DNA of 64,000 nucleotides from Thermoplasmata archaeon (GTDB taxonomy: Archaea > Thermoplasmatota > Thermoplasmata > Lutacidiplasmatales > UBA184): assembly GCA_027314915.1 (NCBI GenBank), contig DAHUZZ010000001.1, positions 1 to 64,000 of the forward strand. The letters run 5' to 3'. Of the stretch, positions 22,291 through 30,982 are shown one piece after another (position 1 is the first letter of the stretch; every line of letters begins with the position of its first letter). The position numbers and the translations under genes are program-made. The notes under the pieces were generated by a model. The model worked only from the letters and a program-made list of their open reading frames with translations, made no database searches and was not told where the DNA came from.

Positions 22291-24611
22291 GCCCCCTCCT
22301 CCGGCACGGCCGGATCGGGACCGCCCGGCGGCGGGCCCGAGACCCAGACGTACCGGGGGGACCCGTCGGACTCTCCGGGGACCGACCGGACCCGCCCGAG
22401 CGAGATCCAGCGCCGGAGCGCTGCGGCGGTCGCCTCGCGGTCGATCCCCTCCTCGTCCGTGAGCAGGTAGACCATCTCGGAGTCGAGCCCGTCCGATTCG
22501 GAAAGGAGCCGGCGCGTCGCCGCGAGGGCGGCCGGGCCCGCGGCCGCGGACCGGTCCGGGGCGGCCGGCGGGGCGGCCCGGCGCCGCATCCGGACGAGGA
22601 GCACGGCGAGCACGGCCGCGAGGAGGACCCCGGTCCCGAGCCCGCTGCCGAACCCCGTCCACGGGTCGCCGCCGGAGCTCGGTCGGGGTCCGGGCGCCGG
22701 GGCGGAAGGGCCGGGCGTCCGGTTCGTGGCCGCCGGGGGCGGCGGAGCTACGGGGGCGGAGCCGGGTGCCGCGCTTACGACGAGGGAGAGGTTCGAGGAC
22801 GCCGCCGCGCCGGCCCCGTCGATCACGCTCGCCTGCAGCGAGATATCCCCGGAACGGGAGGGGGTCCAGTTGACACTGAACGGACCCGGCCCGGCCCGGT
22901 TCGACGGCAGGGCGTTCCCTTCGGGGGGCTGCAGGAGGACCGCGTACGGGGGGAAACCGCCCGTGACGTCGATGCCGAGCGCGAGGGGCTCCCCGGCGGT
23001 CGGAGCGGGCACGAAGGTCCGGAGCGTGATCGCGACGGCCGGCCGGACCTCGAGGGTCAGGTTGCGGGTCGCCGTCCCGCCGGCGGCGTCCTCTGCCGAC
23101 ACGGCGACCAGGACGGGTCCGGGAGCGAGGGCCCGGCCCGTCCACGCGAACAGCCCGACCGTGTCGAGCGTGGGGGTCAGCGGCTGGGCCGAGGAGAAGC
23201 CCCCGGTGGTCGCCATCGACCAGTTGAACGGCCCTCCGCCCGAAGCGATCCCGATGAGGCTCACGGGTTGCCCGACCTCGAGCACGGACGGGGAGGCGCT
23301 CAGGAGAAGGTCCGGAAGGGCCGACACCGTGGCCACCGGGACGGTCACCGTCGAGAGGGACCCGAGCGCGTCGGTGGCGGTGACCTGCGCCCACAGGAGG
23401 CCGGGGGCGTCCGGGACGATCACCTCCTCGAGGTCGGAGGTCGTCACCGGGGCCAGATCGAACCGGGAGCCGGACGGGTCCGCCGAGCCGCTGATCTGGT
23501 AGGGTGGGACCCCGCCCTCGATCGAGAGGTTCAGCCATAGCGGCTGCCCGAGGTCGAGCTGCGGCCGCGAAGCCTGCACCGCCACGGCGATCGACGGGGC
23601 CACCTCGAACCGCAGCGAGCTCGACGTGGCGGTCCCCTCCGCATCGCGGACCTGGACCGTCACGGTCTCGCTCCCCGGTTCGGCGGGGTCCACGACCCAC
23701 GTCGCGCCCAGATGGGTCGCCCCGGTGCTCGCGTTCCAGAGGAAGGTGTAGGGCGCCTGCCCGCCCGTCGCGCTCGCGCTCAGCAGGGTGGGCACCCCCT
23801 GCTCGAACTCATTGGACGCCGGGTAGGCGGCGACGGCCAGCGCCGAGCTGACGAGCAGGGGATCGGTGGCCGGCCCGGTCTCCGTCTCGCCGAGGGCGTC
23901 GGTGACGCGCACCGAGGGAAGGAATTGCCCCACGGGGTAGGCGTGGGTGACCCGGATCGCGGACGGCGCGAGGTCCGAGATCGGCTCGCTCGTTCCGTCC
24001 CCGAAGTCGAGCGTGATGTTGTAGGGGCCCAGGCCCCCCGTGAAGGTGGCCGCGAGGGCGACGGGCGTGTACGGGAGGGCCGGGTCGGGGCTGCCCGAGA
24101 TCCCGGAGACGTACAGCGGCGGGACCTCGGTGATCTGGGCGGTCAGGTTGGTCTCGAACGTCTGGGGCAGGAGATCGCAGAACTCGACCCCCACCGCGCT
24201 GACCTGGATCTCGGCCGTTCCTGTCACGTAGGCGAACGATCGGAACAGCTCGTAGGATCCGGTGGTCGCGTTGAGGTAGCCGAGGAGCGTCGAGTACCCC
24301 TCGAGCTGCCAGCTGAACGCCGCCTGCTGGGGGATGCAGCCGGAGGTGGCCGTCACGAGGTAGGCGCGGAGCTCCACGCTCGCGCCGGCCACCATCGTCC
24401 ACCGGGACGGCGTGACCGCCACCCCCGCGGAATCCTCCGGCATCGTGCGGACCGGCTCCGTCACCCGGCCGGTCGGGGGGGAGGGCGGTGCCGGTGCGAG
24501 GACGAGCAGCGCCGATCCGAGCAGGAGGAGCGCGAGGAGTCCCCCCATGCAGGCTCGAGCGATCCGGCCCTGGCGAACCCTCCGCGAACCGACGTGTGCC
24601 AACGGTGCCAC
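22287..24611 (-). CDS. PKD-domain surface protein with C-terminal membrane anchor and cytoplasmic domain
   Basis: A 774-residue protein. An N-terminal hydrophobic segment (about residues 20-40) acts as signal or anchor. Then come several Ig-like beta domains, of which one is a clear PKD (LDFGDGT and RVTHAYPVG, about residues 205-255). Others repeat the pattern TGGxPPY / VTxxDxxG. A Pro-rich stalk and a transmembrane helix (GTGVLLAAVLAVLLVRMRRR, about 655-675) follow. The last about 95 residues are cytoplasmic, with MVYLLTDEEGIDREATAAALRRWISLGRVRS, which resembles a winged helix. It is the first gene of the VirB-like operon (ATGA overlap with the pilin-like gene) and may act as adhesin, receptor or contact sensor. 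Confidence 0.82.
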   Translation of the reverse strand: MAPLAHVGSRRVRQGRIARACMGGLLALLLLGSALLVLAPAPPSPPTGRVTEPVRTMPEDSAGVAVTPSRWTMVAGASVELRAYLVTATSGCIPQQAAFSWQLEGYSTLLGYLNATTGSYELFRSFAYVTGTAEIQVSAVGVEFCDLLPQTFETNLTAQITEVPPLYVSGISGSPDPALPYTPVALAATFTGGLGPYNITLDFGDGTSEPISDLAPSAIRVTHAYPVGQFLPSVRVTDALGETETGPATDPLLVSSALAVAAYPASNEFEQGVPTLLSASATGGQAPYTFLWNASTGATHLGATWVVDPAEPGSETVTVQVRDAEGTATSSSLRFEVAPSIAVAVQASRPQLDLGQPLWLNLSIEGGVPPYQISGSADPSGSRFDLAPVTTSDLEEVIVPDAPGLLWAQVTATDALGSLSTVTVPVATVSALPDLLLSASPSVLEVGQPVSLIGIASGGGPFNWSMATTGGFSSAQPLTPTLDTVGLFAWTGRALAPGPVLVAVSAEDAAGGTATRNLTLEVRPAVAITLRTFVPAPTAGEPLALGIDVTGGFPPYAVLLQPPEGNALPSNRAGPGPFSVNWTPSRSGDISLQASVIDGAGAAASSNLSLVVSAAPGSAPVAPPPPAATNRTPGPSAPAPGPRPSSGGDPWTGFGSGLGTGVLLAAVLAVLLVRMRRRAAPPAAPDRSAAAGPAALAATRRLLSESDGLDSEMVYLLTDEEGIDREATAAALRRWISLGRVRSVPGESDGSPRYVWVSGPPPGGPDPAVPEEGA

Positions 24612-24677
24612 CCCGGGTCGGGGACCCGGGTGGCGGTATTTCCGAGGCCGCGCGCCGATGAACGCTGAACGCCGAGG

Positions 24678-25331
24678 TCAGGCGGTGACGGGGATCGCCA
24701 GATGCTCGCGCGCGAACGGGGCGAGCTCCACGGGACGGCCCGTGCGCAGCCCGAGCTGGGAAAGCTCCCGCTCGGACTCGCGGAGGATCTGGCCCACGGG
24801 GCGACGCTGCGTCACCGACCGGATCTTGAGCATGAGGACCCCCGTCCCGTCCGGCGCCAAGCAGGCGAGCGCGTTCTCCCGGAAGATCGTGGCCTGGTCC
24901 CGCTGGGCGACGTCCTGGTAGAGGAACTGGACGATCCCGACCTCGGCCCGGTACCGCTCGGGGAGGTGCGCGTCGGCGAGGATCGGATACAGGTTCTTCC
25001 GCGACCGGGCGAGCGTGAGGAGCGGAGCGAAGGCCGTGGCGCTCTTCTCCACGACGAAGATCCTCGCCTCGGGGAGGAGGTCGGAAAGGTGGCTCACGGT
25101 GGTGCCGTGCGCCCCGCCGAGGTAGAGGACCGCCCGCGTGCGGCCCGGGTCGAACGGCGGTCCCTCGCGCGCGGCGTACGCCGCGAGCTTGCTCCGCCAC
25201 GGGTCCCAGTGCCGGAACTCCCGACCGTCGACGACCTTGAGCTCCTCGCCGTAGCTCCGGAGTCCCGGGGTCGCGTTCTCGGTGTAGAGGTCCCGGCCCT
25301 CGCGACGGAGGTGCGGCCAGGGGGCGGGCAC
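24678..25331 (-). CDS. flpA: Fibrillarin-like rRNA/tRNA 2'-O-methyltransferase
   Basis: Fibrillarin is the catalytic subunit of C/D box snoRNP-like particles that 2'-O-methylate rRNA and tRNA. Recognisable segments are LYTENATPGLRSYGEE, REFRHWDPWRSKLAA, the SAM site VLYLGGAHGTTVSHLSDL, and QFLYQDVAQRDQATIFRENA. The length of 217 residues is normal. GTG start at 25331. Its usual archaeal partner Nop5 is not seen next to it. It lies 66 bases downstream of nothing but the PKD gene start, and 7 bases after the RidA gene, with which it is probably co-transcribed. Confidence 0.95.
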   Translation of the reverse strand: MPAPWPHLRREGRDLYTENATPGLRSYGEELKVVDGREFRHWDPWRSKLAAYAAREGPPFDPGRTRAVLYLGGAHGTTVSHLSDLLPEARIFVVEKSATAFAPLLTLARSRKNLYPILADAHLPERYRAEVGIVQFLYQDVAQRDQATIFRENALACLAPDGTGVLMLKIRSVTQRRPVGQILRESERELSQLGLRTGRPVELAPFAREHLAIPVTA

Positions 25332-25338
25332 GCGAGCC

Positions 25339-25803
25339 TCAGTCCACGGCCGCGAGGAGCTCGAGCTCGACGGGGAAGTCGAGGGGCAGCGAGGGCACCC
25401 CGACCGAGACGCGCGACGGTCGTCCCTCCTCGCCGAAGATCCCGATGAGCAGTTCCGTCGCGCCGTTCGCCACCTCGTGCTGGCGGGTGAACCCCGGGTC
25501 CGACGCGACGAAGACCCCGACCCGCACGATACGGCGGATCCGGTCGAGGGATCCGGTATGGGCCGCGAGCGCGCTCAAGGCCTGGAGCGCCGCCCCGCGA
25601 GCCGCTTCCTGGGCCTGGGGCACCGAGACCCGGCTCTCGACCCGGCCCGGGTAGAGCACCTGGCCGTCCCGCATCGCGCCCTGTCCCGACACCCAGATGA
25701 GCGAACCTTCCTGGACGGTGGGCACGTAGGAACCGGCGGGCTTCGGAGGCGGGGGCAAGAGGAGCCCGAGACGCGCGAGCGCTTCGCCCGGTCGATCCGG
25801 CAC
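25339..25803 (-). CDS. RidA/YjgF-family protein
   Basis: A 154-residue RidA-superfamily protein: GSYVPTVQEGSLIWVSGQGAM and QAQEAARGAALQALSAL, then IRRIVRVGVFVASDPGFTRQHEVANGATELLIGIFG and PSRVSVGVPSLPLDFPVELELLAAVD. Classical RidA deaminates reactive enamine/imine intermediates using an arginine at about residue 105. Here the segment reads SRVSVGVPSLP, so the arginine is displaced, as in other Rid subfamilies whose activity is unknown. GTG start. Co-directional with flpA. Confidence 0.82.
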   Translation of the reverse strand: MPDRPGEALARLGLLLPPPPKPAGSYVPTVQEGSLIWVSGQGAMRDGQVLYPGRVESRVSVPQAQEAARGAALQALSALAAHTGSLDRIRRIVRVGVFVASDPGFTRQHEVANGATELLIGIFGEEGRPSRVSVGVPSLPLDFPVELELLAAVD

Positions 25804-25893
25804 GGGGCGCCGATGCCGGAGGCCTCAGATAGGATTTCCCCTCCGCCGTTCGACCGACGATATCATTACCGCCGGCCCGCATGCCACCTTGGA

Positions 25894-26388
25894 ATGGCCG
25901 GACTTTTCCGCCGGCTCCGCCGCGCCCGGCCGCAGGACCCCGAGACCGACCCCGGGGACCCCCACGGAACCGCGCCGGTGGACGGCGAGGACACCGACAC
26001 CGTTTCCGAGCCCGATCCGGAGGGGACGGCCGAAGAGGTCCCCCTCGCCGGGCTCCCCCCGATCGACGCCCGGGAGGAGCCGCCCGCGCACCCCGCGGAC
26101 CCCGGAGCTGCGATCGCGGTTCCCGCTCCGGCCCTCCCCCCTGCCGCGCCCGCTCCTCCGCCGGCCCCCTCCGCTCCGGCGCCTCCCCCGGTCCCACCCT
26201 CGCCGGCGCCCGCGGTCACCCGGGCCCCCGCCCCGCCGAAGCGGCTCGAGCCGCCGCTCCCGCGGCCGGACGCGCTCGATCCGGTGAACTCGGTCCCGCC
26301 CGGCACGCGGTCCAGCTGCTTTCTCTGCGGAACCCCGCTCGAGGCCGGCGGCCGCTGCCCGGGCTGCCAGATGACGTGGGTCGAGTGA
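25894..26388 (+). CDS. Pro/Ala-rich protein with C-terminal zinc ribbon
   Basis: A 164-residue protein. It starts with a short basic helix (MAGLFRRLRRARP), continues with an acidic stretch of about 40 residues and a long Ala/Pro linker, and ends with a compact zinc ribbon: CFLCGTPLEAGGRCPGCQMTW. The ribbon follows the Cx2C...Cx2C pattern of archaeal nucleic-acid or protein binding modules. The linker is low-complexity and disordered. An AT-rich element (GATATCATTACC, 25858-25869) precedes it by about 25 bases. No function can be given. Confidence 0.65.
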   Translation: MAGLFRRLRRARPQDPETDPGDPHGTAPVDGEDTDTVSEPDPEGTAEEVPLAGLPPIDAREEPPAHPADPGAAIAVPAPALPPAAPAPPPAPSAPAPPPVPPSPAPAVTRAPAPPKRLEPPLPRPDALDPVNSVPPGTRSSCFLCGTPLEAGGRCPGCQMTWVE

Positions 26389-26456
26389 GCCGAGCAACGA
26401 CCCTCCCTCTTTATGGTCCCGGAACGTCCCCGATCACCGAGGTCCGACCCACGACC

Positions 26457-28139
26457 ATGAATCCCTCGCGCGGCGGCGCTCCCGGCGCCCCGGCCCACGA
26501 CGCGCTCGCCTCCCTCGAGAGCGAGATCACGGACCATGTCTTCGAGCTCCAGCCCACCTATGCCGTCATGCTGGGGCTCCACCGCTACGATGGGAGGGTC
26601 CCGCTCGCGGGCCGGGAGGCGACCGACGGCTGGGCGGCGACGGCCGATCGGCTCCTCGCCCGGCTCCGCGAGGTCCCCGAGGAGCGCCTTCCCGGCCCGC
26701 GCGCCATCGATCGCGTCCTCCTCGAGCTGCTGCTGCAGAGCCAGCTCTTCGACCTGCGCGAGAGCCGGGAGTACGACCGGAACCCGATGGGGTACTTGGG
26801 CGCCGTCTCCCTCACGAGCTACATGGTCCGGGACTACGCGCCGCTTCCCCATCGGGTGGATGCCATGGTGCGCGTCCTCGAGGCGACCCCGCGACTCCTC
26901 CGGGAGGCGAGGAGCCGGCTCGACCGGATCCTCCCCGAGCCCTTCCTGAGGCTCTCCCAGGCGATCGGCACCGGGCTGCCGGCCCACTTCGCCGAGGCGG
27001 AGGGACTCGCGGGCCGGTCCTCGGCCGCGCTCGGTGAGCGGGTGCGGGAGGCCCGCGGACCGGCGGAGAGCTCGGTGCACGAGTTCCTCCGGGCGTTGAA
27101 GGAGGAGTACGGCCCGCGCGCGTCGCCGGAGTTCGCGCTCGGGGCCGAGCGGTACCAGCGGCTCCTGTGGGTCCGCGAGGGGATCCGGACCCCGTTCTCG
27201 GAGATCGAGGCGGCGGGCTGGAAGGACCTGCGTCGGAACCAGGCCCGGCTCGCCGAGGTCGCGGCCCGGGCCCGGCCGGAGCCGACCGTGCCCGCGCTCC
27301 TCGAATCGATGTACCGCGACCATCCCAGCGCCGACCGGTTGGTCCCCGAGGCGCGCGAGTTCGTGGAGGAGTCGCGGCGGTTCGTCCTCGACCGATCCCT
27401 CGCCACGGTGCCGCCGACCGCGGACTGCCGCGTCGACGAGACCCCCGTCTACGGCCGCGCCCTCTCCACCGCGAGCATGAACCCCCCCGGGCCGTTCGAC
27501 GACTCCGGCGAGGAGGGGGTCTACTTCGTCACGCCGGTGGACCCCGCCTGGACCCCGGAGCGGCGGGAGGAGTGGCTCCGGTCCCTCAACCGGCCCATGC
27601 TGCGGAACATCACCATCCACGAGGTCTACCCCGGGCACTACCTCCAGTTCCTCCACTTCCGGATGCATCCCAACTCGACCACGCGCCGCATCTCCCTCTC
27701 CGCCTCCTTCACCGAGGGCTGGGCCCACTACTGCGAGCAGCTCGCGATCGAGCAGGGGCTCGGGGGTGGGGAGCCCACCGCGGAGGCCGCGCAGCTGCAC
27801 GACGCGCTGCTCCGGGACTGCCGGCTCCTCTCCTCGGTCGGGCTCCACACCGGCGGGATGAGCCTCGCCGGATCGGCGCAGCTCTTCCAGAAGGAGGCCT
27901 ACCTGGAGCCGCTCCCCTCCGAGCGGGAGGCGATCCGGGGGGCCTTCAACCCGGAGTACTTCTGCTACACGCTCGGCAAGCTCGCCATCCTCGAGGCGCG
28001 CGCGAAGCACCTGGGGACCACCTTCGGGGGCTCGGTCAAGGGGTTCCACGACCGCCTCCTCTCCCTCGGTTGCCCGCCCGTCGGCCTCCTCGACACCCTG
28101 CTCTCCGGAGGGAGCGGCGGCGGGCCGGCCGCCGCCTAG
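26457..28139 (+). CDS. DUF885 family metallohydrolase
   Basis: A 560-residue protein of the DUF885 family. The zinc-peptidase-like motif HEVYPGH lies near residue 386, followed about 25 residues later by SASFTEGWAHYCEQ with the third ligand. The YGPRASPEF and TPFSEIEAAGWKDLRRNQ segments are also typical. Members resemble M32-like gluzincin peptidases but most are uncharacterised. There is no signal peptide, so it is probably cytoplasmic. A CTCTTTATGG element lies at 26407-26416. The next gene begins 22 bases downstream. Confidence 0.85.
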   Translation: MNPSRGGAPGAPAHDALASLESEITDHVFELQPTYAVMLGLHRYDGRVPLAGREATDGWAATADRLLARLREVPEERLPGPRAIDRVLLELLLQSQLFDLRESREYDRNPMGYLGAVSLTSYMVRDYAPLPHRVDAMVRVLEATPRLLREARSRLDRILPEPFLRLSQAIGTGLPAHFAEAEGLAGRSSAALGERVREARGPAESSVHEFLRALKEEYGPRASPEFALGAERYQRLLWVREGIRTPFSEIEAAGWKDLRRNQARLAEVAARARPEPTVPALLESMYRDHPSADRLVPEAREFVEESRRFVLDRSLATVPPTADCRVDETPVYGRALSTASMNPPGPFDDSGEEGVYFVTPVDPAWTPERREEWLRSLNRPMLRNITIHEVYPGHYLQFLHFRMHPNSTTRRISLSASFTEGWAHYCEQLAIEQGLGGGEPTAEAAQLHDALLRDCRLLSSVGLHTGGMSLAGSAQLFQKEAYLEPLPSEREAIRGAFNPEYFCYTLGKLAILEARAKHLGTTFGGSVKGFHDRLLSLGCPPVGLLDTLLSGGSGGGPAAA

Positions 28140-28160
28140 GCCGACGGAGGGTCCTCACCG

Positions 28161-28622
28161 GTGGAGCCGTTCAACCTCTCGCCCGGGATCACCCCGGTGC
28201 TCACCGATGCGACGCTGCTCGGCTACGTCCTGATCCCCTACCTGGGCTACCTCCTCGCCGACCGCCGCGGTCTCCTCGCGGGGTTCGCGGCCGTCTCGGC
28301 CGCCGTGGCCGTGATCAAGCTCCTCACCGACTGGAGCGACGCGCCGGACGTGGTGGCGGCGCTCGCCGCGCTCGTGGCCCCCCTGCTGTGGGCGGGCCTG
28401 GAGCTGGGGCGGATCCCCCGCGGACGGGCGCTCCGGGTCGTCCTCGCCCTCCTCGGGATCGGGGCGATCGCGGTCGGCCTGATCAAATCCCGCGACTTCT
28501 ACGACCCGTTCGACCTCTTCCTGACGACGAGCGCGGTCCTCGGCGGAGCGGGCGTGCTCGTGCGCCTCGTCCGCGGACCGCGCGCGTCGCCCGGCGACCC
28601 GCCCCGGGCGGCGGCCTCGTGA
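28161..28622 (+). CDS. Small integral membrane protein
   Basis: A 153-residue protein with about four transmembrane helices (LLGYVLIPYLGYLLA, GLLAGFAAVSAAVAVIKLL, VVAALAALVAPLLWAGLELG, VVLALLGIGAIAVGLI) and a short Arg/Pro-rich tail. GTG start. It follows the DUF885 gene closely and could share its transcript. No family recognised. Confidence 0.7.
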   Translation: MEPFNLSPGITPVLTDATLLGYVLIPYLGYLLADRRGLLAGFAAVSAAVAVIKLLTDWSDAPDVVAALAALVAPLLWAGLELGRIPRGRALRVVLALLGIGAIAVGLIKSRDFYDPFDLFLTTSAVLGGAGVLVRLVRGPRASPGDPPRAAAS

Positions 28623-28634
28623 GCCGGGCCCGGC

Positions 28635-28814
28635 TCACGTGGTGATCGCGTTGCCGATCCGCGCCGCGAGATCGGGCGGGACCGAGGTGATCTGGTGCGC
28701 GTAGCGGGCGTGGTCGCCCGCCTCCTGCATGACCTCTTCCTTGGACACGGCGCCGTGGATCTCGAAGGCGCAGTTCATGCCGAGCTTGTTGCAGGCGAAG
28801 TTGTATCCGACCAT
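28635..28814 (-). CDS. DUF1059 family small protein
   Basis: A 59-residue protein found by reading the minus strand. It starts MVGYNFACNKLGMNCAFE, followed by KEEVMQEAGDHARYAH and a C-terminal helix ending in ARIGNAITT. The Cys/Gly-Met-x-Cys pattern and the HA...H helix match the DUF1059 family of short soluble proteins of unknown role, common in archaea. The gene converges on the small membrane-protein gene with 12 bases between stops. A TATA-like CCTTATCGG on the minus strand lies at about 28879-28887. Confidence 0.8.
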   Translation of the reverse strand: MVGYNFACNKLGMNCAFEIHGAVSKEEVMQEAGDHARYAHQITSVPPDLAARIGNAITT

Positions 28815-29127
28815 GGCCCACCGACTCGCCGGAACCCGCGGGCTCGGATAGAAGGGACGCCCGGTCCCTATCCACCCGATAAGGTCCTACCCCAGGGGCC
28901 GGCCTCCTCGACCCGCTCTCGGGCATCCCCCCTGCCGAGGAGGTTCGGCCCGTGGTGAGCGCTCCGGGCGCGTTCGCCGAGGACGCTGCAGCCCCAGGGG
29001 GCGGGAGGGCGTCACCACGGCGGTCCCGGTGTCCCCCGTTCGTTCCCGCGGGATCACGCACTCCGCTCGAGGGGCGATGGCGCACCGTGCCGTCCGGTCC
29101 CCGGGTCCGGCCGTGCCCGGCGAAGGA
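28815..29127. other. Intergenic region with one inverted repeat
   Basis: It holds the upstream region of the leftward DUF1059 gene: a TATA-like CCTTATCGG (28879-28887, minus) and an imperfect hairpin GGATAGAAGGGA / TCCCTATCC (28846-28873). The remainder is GC-rich and shows no gene. Confidence 0.4.
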
Positions 29128-29532
29128 TCACCGGGGCGGCGGGGCGGCGGGCGGAGCGACCGGCGGCCCCGCCCGGGAGACGCGGACCGCGTCGGAGATC
29201 GTCAGGACCAGGACCCCGAGGGGCGCCAACGGCAATCCGGCGTAGCCGGCCGGCAGGAGCCCCTCGGCGAGGAGCGCCCCGAGGGTCCCGGCCAGGACGA
29301 GCGCCGCCAGCGCGATCAGGATCCGGCCGAGGAGGCCGAGCTCCGCCGGCCGGGATCGGAGCACCGTGGCCACCGCGAGGAGGAGCAGCACGAGCAGGGC
29401 GAGCCCCGCGATCTCGTGCAGCGCGACGCCGCTCCCGAGACCGGCGAGGATCGCGAGGACGAAGCCGACCGCCACGCCGTCGGTGAGCACGAGGAGGAGG
29501 GTCAGGCGACGGAGGGCCACGACGCGCGGCAT
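29128..29532 (-). CDS. Small membrane protein with four helices
   Basis: A 134-residue protein: MPRVVALRRL, then four hydrophobic segments (LLLVLTDGVAVGFVLAILAGLG, IAGLALLVLLLLAVATVL, LLGRILIALAALVLAGTLGALLA, LPLAPLGVLVLTISDAV) and a Pro-rich tail. The ATG at 29532 is chosen because the in-frame sequence upstream is Arg/Pro-rich and unlike a protein start. No recognised family. Confidence 0.65.
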   Translation of the reverse strand: MPRVVALRRLTLLLVLTDGVAVGFVLAILAGLGSGVALHEIAGLALLVLLLLAVATVLRSRPAELGLLGRILIALAALVLAGTLGALLAEGLLPAGYAGLPLAPLGVLVLTISDAVRVSRAGPPVAPPAAPPPR

Positions 29533-29699
29533 CGGAAGGGGAAGATGAGGTCGACCCCCCGTCGGTCGCGCGCGGGCGCGCTCCGCGCGGGGAGCTTCCT
29601 CCTCCTCCCTCCGTGCGGGGGACGGGCCCAGGGAGCGACGCACCCGACCGAAGCCGGTCCGCCCCGCCGGGGGCCCCGACCGGGATCCGCTCCCGCGAT

Positions 29700-30359
29700 G
29701 CCCCTGGGCCGAGACCGGGGATGCCCGGCTCCGTCGCTACCACGATACGGTGGGGGGTGCCCGTGCACGACGATCGCCGCCACGTCGAGTTCCTCACGCT
29801 GGAGGGAGCCCAGGCCGGCCTGAGCTGATCGACGATCCTCGCCAAGCGGCCGGGCTACCGGAGGGCGTTCGCCGGGTTCGATCCCCGTCGCGCCGCACGA
29901 TTCACCGCGGCCCGGCTCCGTGCGCTCGCAGCGGATCCCGCCATCGTACGGAACCGCCGCAAGATCGCGTCGGTGGTCCAGAACGCCCTCGCCTTCCTCG
30001 CGGTCCAGCGGGAGTTCCGGAGCTTCGACAGCCACGTGCGGGGCTTCCTCGGCTCCCGGCCCCGGCGGCGCCCGCGGAGGGATCCGGGGACGGTCCCGGC
30101 GCGCACGCCCGAGTCGGACCGGTGGAGCCGGGACCTGAAGCGGCGCGGATTCAGTTTCGTGGGGTCCACCATCATCTACGCCGACATGCAGGCCGTCGGG
30201 CTCGTGAACGACCACCTCCGGGGGTGCTACCGACGAGGCCAGATCGAAGCCCGCGCGACGGGACGCGGCCCCGCAGGACCGGTCGGGGGCCCCCGGAGGT
30301 CCCGGGCGTGCCCCCAGGGACCACGGCCCAGTGGCCGGCGGTCCCCGGCCGACCCCTGA
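29700..30359 (+). pseudogene. tag: Decayed 3-methyladenine DNA glycosylase I (tag)
   Basis: Reading three frames restores a Tag protein. YHDT (frame 2) is followed, after what looks like a 2-base loss, by WGVPVHDDRRHVEFLTLEGAQAGLS in frame 3. The invariant Trp codon next is TGA (29826-29828), and after this stop the same frame continues TILAKRPGYRRAFAGFDP, IVRNRRKIASVVQNALAFL, RRGFSFVGSTIIYADMQAVGLVNDHLRGC. The last segment keeps the zinc ligands His and Cys. Tag removes 3-methyladenine from alkylated DNA. At least one frameshift and one nonsense mutation make it inactive unless these are sequencing errors. Confidence 0.8.
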
Positions 30360-30417
30360 ATCGTCAATCTCGCTTTATGGACCCCCCATGTAGGGTGCGC
30401 GTCCCTTCCTTGGACCG

Positions 30418-30855
30418 ATGAAGGCGCACGCGACCTGGCGGGGCGGGTACGAGAGCCTGCTCGAAGATGATCGCGGGCACTCGGTCACCGTCGACCTGCC
30501 CGCCGACGAGGACGGGCGCGACCTCGGGACCTCGGCCCTCGAGCTCTCGGTGCTCTCCCTGGCCGGATGCGTGACCACGATCTTCGCCCTGGTGGCCCGG
30601 CGGCGCCGCCTCCGCTTCGAGGCGATGCGCGTGGAGCTGGAAGCCCTCCGGCCCCGCGGGGCGCGCACGATCGCCTCCGTCGAAGGCACCTTCCAGATCT
30701 CCACGTCGGCGTCCGAGGACGAGGTGACCACGGCGCTCAACCTCACGCTCCGGACCTGTCCGGTCGGGGTTCTGTTCGAGCAGGCGGGGATCCCGGTCCG
30801 GGTCCGTCTCGTCCGGTCCGCGCCACCGGGGCCGAGCGCCCCGACCCTCGCGTGA
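30418..30855 (+). CDS. OsmC/Ohr-family protein
   Basis: A 145-residue OsmC-like protein. The two family cysteines are visible in SLAGCVTTIFALVARRR (about residue 51) and RTCPVGVLFEQAG (about residue 121), with the long central helix between them. OsmC/Ohr proteins reduce organic hydroperoxides; the archaeal YhfA-like branch is less well known. A TCGCTTTATGG element at 30369-30379 lies about 40 bases upstream of the ATG. It stands alone. Confidence 0.85.
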   Translation: MKAHATWRGGYESLLEDDRGHSVTVDLPADEDGRDLGTSALELSVLSLAGCVTTIFALVARRRRLRFEAMRVELEALRPRGARTIASVEGTFQISTSASEDEVTTALNLTLRTCPVGVLFEQAGIPVRVRLVRSAPPGPSAPTLA

Positions 30856-30982
30856 ACCGCTCGTCCCGGCGAGCCCCACCGCGCACCCCGCGGGTCGGAC
30901 GCCCCCTTCGGAAGGGCGTGGGCTCGGGGGCCCGTACCTCCCCCTCGTGCCCGCGATGGGACGGCGCGCCCCGCGCCCCCCG

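Noticed and set aside
17885..24611. Calling this operon a conjugative plasmid or ICE
   Set aside because: No relaxase, coupling protein, replication gene or integrase is next to it; a chromosomal DNA-transfer or uptake machine fits better.
29750..30421. 223-codon frame over the tag remnant as an independent gene
   Set aside because: The glycosylase motifs are readable in another frame on the same strand, so this frame is a shadow.
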